Positions 43,589-47,137 of a stretch of 47,137 bases of DNA are shown piece by piece. A program made the translations under genes and the position numbers. How positions within the stretch are numbered: the stretch's first letter is position 1; every line of letters starts with the position of its first letter. The notes under the pieces are model-generated. The model worked only from the letters and a program-made list of their open reading frames with translations. It was not told the origin of the DNA and ran no database searches. Origin of the DNA: Mycobacterium sp. (GTDB taxonomy: Bacteria > Actinomycetota > Actinomycetes > Mycobacteriales > Mycobacteriaceae); assembly GCA_003987775.1 (NCBI GenBank), contig RXJD01000001.1, positions 1 to 47,137 on the forward strand. Reading direction: 5' to 3'.

Positions 43589-45066
43589 TCCGCTACCTGC
43601 GGAGTCGCCACCGTCTGGTGATGGCCGCAGTTGTGTTGGCGCTCTTCCTGTTCGGGTGCTTCGTTTACGGTGCGCTGTCGGTTCGTAACACCACCCAGGG
43701 CATCCTGCTGGTCGGCCTGACGTTCTTTCTGATCGTGTACTGGGCCAAACCGGAACTGATGATCGGGCTGGCGCTGTTCCTGGGATGTGCGGCATTGCCG
43801 CAGGGGCTGCATGTGGGCAAAGTGATTGGCCCCGTGTCCATTTACGCGTCACACGTGGTGCTGGTGCTGGCGATCTGTTTCGTGCTGCCCGTGGTGCGGT
43901 TGCGCATGTCCGACTACCTGCTTCCGGGCATGTTCGGGCTCTTCGTCATCTACTCTGCGGCAGTTGGCTTTTCGATGGGCCACAGCACCGCGATCGTGGT
44001 CCGCGAGACGACGTTCCTGCTGGAGATGCTGGCCGGCTTCGTGCTCGCGCTGGTGGTGGTGTACGGCGACTACGTCATGTTGTCGGTGCACGCCATCGCC
44101 TTCACGCTGTGGTTCTCGGCGGGAATGGCCGTCCTGGGTTCTTCCGGTGGCATCCGGCTGGCCGGCCGTACCGAGAGCCTGCAGATGGACACCGGCGACG
44201 ACGCCAACCGGATCATCACCTCCGCGCTGATACCGGCCATCGCCGTGCTGACCGCGTTGGTCGCCGCGCAGATCCTGGGCCGGGTGAAGCCCGCCACCTA
44301 CCTGCTACTGGGTCCGCCCGCGCTGGTGGTTGCGGTGCTGGCATTCACCCGCAACACACTGATCTCCATCGGCGTCGCCGCTGTGGTCGCGTTTTTCGCC
44401 AGCATGGGCTGGTCGGCGGTGCGACGGGCGGCGCGGCTGGCGATCACCGCGGCCGGGATTCTGGCGGTGACCATCCCGCTGGCACTGTTCCTGCTCGGGG
44501 ACTCGTCGGCGGGGGTGTGGCTGGCCAATCAGATCACCGGATTCAGTCACCGCGTGCTCGGCAGATCATCCGGCGCCGCGCTCACCCAGGATCCTTCGAC
44601 GCTGGCGCGATTCGAGGAAGACCGGCATCTCAACGAAGCGATCGCCCAGGCACCGCTGTTCGGGCACGGGCTGGGCTATGCCTACCAATTGCCGTTCGGT
44701 GGTGACGATCCCACCGAATTCACCCAGTCACTCGGCACCACCTACGCGCACAACTTCTACCTCTGGTGGTTGGCCAAAGCCGGCGCGGTCGGGATGGCGG
44801 GTTTCGCGGTCTTCGCGTTGACGCCCCTAGTGCGGGCGCTGCGCAGCGCGTCGGTGCCGGCCAAGATCAGCGCGGCGGTGAGCACCGGTCTGATGGTGAT
44901 GTGCATCATCGACCCGCTGCCGGAGGAACCGACGAACGCGATGACCCTCGGCATCACGCTCGGCGGCGCGCTGGCGTTCGCCATGGCCGGACGCCGCGGC
45001 GACGAGAGTGCAGCTGTGGCAGAGGTTTCGGACGAAGTGCTGACGCCCGCCGGGGCGGTGCGATGA
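43585..45066 (+). CDS. O-antigen polymerase/ligase-like membrane protein (Wzy/WaaL type)
   Basis: This 493-residue protein has about eleven to twelve hydrophobic segments and a larger external loop (about 315-390). It contains the Wzy_C-type sequence TTYAHNFYLWWLAKAGAVGMAG. Wzy and WaaL proteins polymerise or attach lipid-linked oligosaccharides outside the membrane. Mycobacteria are not known for this pathway, so the function here is open. It starts in the stop codon of the co-polymerase gene (ATGA) and its own stop overlaps the GT4 start. Confidence 0.82.
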   Translation: MIRYLRSRHRLVMAAVVLALFLFGCFVYGALSVRNTTQGILLVGLTFFLIVYWAKPELMIGLALFLGCAALPQGLHVGKVIGPVSIYASHVVLVLAICFVLPVVRLRMSDYLLPGMFGLFVIYSAAVGFSMGHSTAIVVRETTFLLEMLAGFVLALVVVYGDYVMLSVHAIAFTLWFSAGMAVLGSSGGIRLAGRTESLQMDTGDDANRIITSALIPAIAVLTALVAAQILGRVKPATYLLLGPPALVVAVLAFTRNTLISIGVAAVVAFFASMGWSAVRRAARLAITAAGILAVTIPLALFLLGDSSAGVWLANQITGFSHRVLGRSSGAALTQDPSTLARFEEDRHLNEAIAQAPLFGHGLGYAYQLPFGGDDPTEFTQSLGTTYAHNFYLWWLAKAGAVGMAGFAVFALTPLVRALRSASVPAKISAAVSTGLMVMCIIDPLPEEPTNAMTLGITLGGALAFAMAGRRGDESAAVAEVSDEVLTPAGAVR

Positions 45067-46139
45067 TGCGGGTTCTGGTGGTGGGCCCGGCGCCCGCGCA
45101 GGCGGCCAGCCGTGGCGGCATGGCGACCGTGATCACGCTGATGGCTGCCCATCCGGCGGCGCGCATCATCACGGTTCCGACGTATATCGAAGGGCCGCTG
45201 TGGTTTCGGCTCTGGATCGGTGGTTCGGGCATGCTGCGGGCCGCCTGGCTGGTCGCGCGCCGGCGGGTCGACGTGTTGCACGTGCACCTGGCGCACGGCG
45301 GCAGCGTGGTGCGCAAGGCACTGCCGCTGGCCGTCGCCCGGTGGACGCGTGTTCCGACCGTTGTGCACGCCCACAGCTATGACTTCGCCGGCTGGTTCGA
45401 CGGATTGCGACCGGCCGTGCAGGGATTGGTCAGGCGCGTGCTGGTCGCCGATCGATGGTTGGTGCTCGGGACGCGTCACGTCGGGGAGTACGCCAGTCGA
45501 CTGCGGCTGCCCGCCGAGCGGATCGCCGTGCTGAACAACGCGGTCGCGATCCCGGAGACGGCGGTCGAACAATCGGATGCGCCGTCGGTGCACGCCGTTT
45601 CGCTGGGCCGGCTCGGAGTGCGCAAGGGCAGCTACGACCTGATCAGCGCCGTCGGGGCGCTGGGCGACGACGCGCGTAGCCGACTGCGGGTGACGTTGGC
45701 CGGTGACGGGGAAGTGGACGAGGTGCGTGCTGCGGTGGCCGCAGCCGGGCTGGGCGACACTATTCATGTTGCGGGCTGGCTGGATCCGGGCGCGCGTGAT
45801 GAATTATTGTGCACCGCACAGATTTTCGTGCTGCCGAGCTATGACGAGGGTCTGCCCATGGCATTGCTGGAAGCGATGGCGTACGGCCTGGCGCCGGTCA
45901 CGACGTTGGTGGGCAGCATCTCCGAGGCGATTACCGACCGGGTGAACGGGCTGGTGGTGGCGCCCGGCCGTCCCGAGCAGATCGCCGACGCGCTGCATGA
46001 ACTACTCAAAGACGCTGATCTGCGGGCAGATCTGGGCACCGCTGCGCGCAGCCGCGCTTGCGACTTCGGCCTGGACCGTTGGTATGAGCAATTGACGCGG
46101 CTGTGGACCGATCTCGACGGAAAGGCGGTTCGACGATGA
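45063..46139 (+). CDS. GT4-family glycosyltransferase
   Basis: This 358-residue enzyme has the GT-B fold of GT4 enzymes. The N-terminal part carries VLVVGPAPAQAASRGGMATV. The C-terminal nucleotide-sugar part has VSLGRLGVRKGSYDLI, LAGDGEVDEV and the E-x7-E motif in PSYDEGLPMALLEAMAYG. It would add a sugar to a lipid-linked acceptor inside the cell. The ATG at 45063 overlaps the stop of the preceding gene; a second ATG follows directly. The donor and acceptor are unknown. Confidence 0.88.
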   Translation: MMRVLVVGPAPAQAASRGGMATVITLMAAHPAARIITVPTYIEGPLWFRLWIGGSGMLRAAWLVARRRVDVLHVHLAHGGSVVRKALPLAVARWTRVPTVVHAHSYDFAGWFDGLRPAVQGLVRRVLVADRWLVLGTRHVGEYASRLRLPAERIAVLNNAVAIPETAVEQSDAPSVHAVSLGRLGVRKGSYDLISAVGALGDDARSRLRVTLAGDGEVDEVRAAVAAAGLGDTIHVAGWLDPGARDELLCTAQIFVLPSYDEGLPMALLEAMAYGLAPVTTLVGSISEAITDRVNGLVVAPGRPEQIADALHELLKDADLRADLGTAARSRACDFGLDRWYEQLTRLWTDLDGKAVRR

Positions 46140-46999
46140 AAGGTGCTCTGCTGCAGAGCGAAGCGGCCAACTGGGCGGCCAGGTATGTGACGGTTCGCAA
46201 CGTAGGACGGCTGCTGGGCCGCAACGCGATGACGGCCGCGACCGAGGCGCTGTGGCGCCGGCGACGCACCCAGGACCTGGCCATGACGGTGGCCGATCAC
46301 TTCGCTCCCAGCGGCGCCACCGTCGTCGACGTCGGCGCCAGCTGGGGCCTGTTCACCTACCACCTGGCCCGCCGCGTCGGAAAATCCGGACAGCTCTACA
46401 GCTTTGAACCGCATCCCGACAATGCTCCGATGCTGCGCAAGCTCGGCCGGGCACGACCCAACGTCCACTTCAGCCAGGCCGCGGTGTCCGATGAGACCGG
46501 CACGGCGCAACTGCTGGTGCCCGAGCACCGCCACCGGCAGGTGACGGCGCAGGGGAGTCTGGCGCACGGGTTCGACGGGCAGGGCGTGGACGTTCGCAAG
46601 ATCGAGGTGCCCCTGGTGCGACTCGACGACGTGCTCGAAGGTGTCGACGTCGATTTCGTGAAGATCGACGTCGAAGGGCACGAGATGTCCGTGCTGCGCG
46701 GCGGTGCCGAGACGTTCCGACGTTGTGGCCCTGCGATTTTGATCGAGATCGAGCAGCGCCATCTTTCGGCGCCGATCGGCGATGTGTTCGGTCAGATCGA
46801 GGGCCTGGGCTATCGACTGTTTTATGTCACCGAGTCGGCGCTGCGCCCTGTCGCTGAGTTCGAGGTGCAGCGCGACCAGATGGACTTCCTGTCGGGCTCG
46901 GGGTCTGGGGAGTTTCATCCCTTTGCGATGCCGCCGGGTTACGTGCACGACTTCGTGGCGGTCCGGTCACCGGAGCTGGTGGCGGGGTTCTGCGGCTGA
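46136..46999 (+). CDS. FkbM-family methyltransferase (copy 2)
   Basis: This 287-residue protein has the SAM motif VVDVGASWGLFTYHLA, then YSFEPHPDNAPML and the FkbM signature KIDVEGHEMSVLRGG with ILIEIEQRH. It starts at an ATG that overlaps the stop of the GT4 gene (ATGA), making it the fourth coupled gene of the operon. It most likely O-methylates a sugar of the polymer made by the neighbouring enzymes; this rests on the context. It resembles the FkbM gene at 37270. Confidence 0.88.
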   Translation: MKGALLQSEAANWAARYVTVRNVGRLLGRNAMTAATEALWRRRRTQDLAMTVADHFAPSGATVVDVGASWGLFTYHLARRVGKSGQLYSFEPHPDNAPMLRKLGRARPNVHFSQAAVSDETGTAQLLVPEHRHRQVTAQGSLAHGFDGQGVDVRKIEVPLVRLDDVLEGVDVDFVKIDVEGHEMSVLRGGAETFRRCGPAILIEIEQRHLSAPIGDVFGQIEGLGYRLFYVTESALRPVAEFEVQRDQMDFLSGSGSGEFHPFAMPPGYVHDFVAVRSPELVAGFCG

Positions 47000-47044
47000 C
47001 GTTGTCGTCCGGTGGTTGTCAGTGCCCCGCAATAGAATTGGGGT

Positions 47045-47137
47045 ATGGGTTGCAGCACGCGGGACGACTGGGCCGAGGCGCTGGGCGCGCTTGGCGAGTC
47101 GGTGTCGCGGCTGCTGGACCTCACCGCGGATGGGTTG
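47045..47137 (+). CDS. N-terminus of a probable DUF222/13E12-family protein (truncated by window)
   Basis: An ATG at 47045 opens a frame of 31 codons to the window end (MGCSTRDDWAEALGALGESV, then SRLLDLTADGL). The SRLLDLxxDxL stretch resembles the N-terminus of mycobacterial DUF222/HNH (13E12 repeat) proteins. Only the start is visible, so the call is tentative. The preceding gap (47000-47044) is too short for other features. Confidence 0.45.
   Translation, partial: MGCSTRDDWAEALGALGESVSRLLDLTADGL

Overview
The window is high-GC chromosomal DNA from a mycobacterium. Two PE_PGRS genes, rpmF-mprA-mprB-pepD, an SAF-domain gene, a ruc/fmdB-type gene, galU-moeA1-rimJ, a cAMP-regulated lysine acetyltransferase, arcA, pmt, rsmI and pabB follow, from memory, the order of M. 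tuberculosis Rv0977 to Rv1006. PE_PGRS genes point to a slow grower. Species cannot be fixed from the sequence alone.

Layout. (1) 1-7049 (+): the 3' part of a PE_PGRS protein ending in an aspartic protease domain, ribosomal protein L32, the MprAB stress two-component system, the HtrA-like protease PepD and a MoaB/Mog protein. The last four are packed head to tail. A MprA-box-like direct repeat precedes mprA, and a SigE-like promoter lies inside the 3' end of mprB ahead of pepD. (2) 7056-9318 (-): mscL, an SAF-domain protein, a Ruc/FmdB zinc-ribbon protein under a CIRCE operator, and 5-formyl-THF cyclo-ligase. (3) 9420-13771 (+): galU, moeA1, rimJ, a membrane protein and tRNA-Ala(CGC). (4) 13971-24177, accessory: a sulfotransferase, a second PE_PGRS with an unusual ~35-residue super-repeat, a TetR/AurF-type diiron oxygenase pair with a tandem palindromic operator, an AraC regulator, a PAS-SpoIIE-HATPase-STAS sigma-regulation fusion, two small membrane proteins and a methyltransferase. 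(5) 24323-35019, conserved again: acetyltransferase, two related lipoproteins, AlkB, arginine deiminase, an AbiEi/DUF559-like protein, protein O-mannosyltransferase, RsmI, a PG-repeat secreted protein and PabB. (6) 35064-38064 (-): an ECF41/SigJ-type sigma factor translationally coupled to an NDH-2-like flavoprotein behind an ECF41-like promoter, then an FkbM methyltransferase. (7) 38349-46999 (+): a GAF-GGDEF-EAL cyclic-di-GMP enzyme, a DUF4832-type lipoprotein, and a four-gene ATGA-coupled operon: Wzz/tyrosine-kinase-like fusion, O-antigen polymerase/ligase-like membrane protein, GT4 glycosyltransferase, FkbM methyltransferase. (8) The window ends in the first 31 codons of a probable DUF222/13E12-family gene.

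The most interesting part is region 7. It looks like a small Wzy-type polysaccharide assembly locus placed directly behind a c-di-GMP turnover enzyme. Its kinase-like domain has lost the Walker A lysine, so it may be a non-catalytic co-polymerase rather than a tyrosine kinase. Other noteworthy signals are a dispersed ~59-bp intergenic inverted repeat with conserved ends (four copies, two in tandem) and several well-formed regulatory sites. All functions come from reading motifs; no database search was run.
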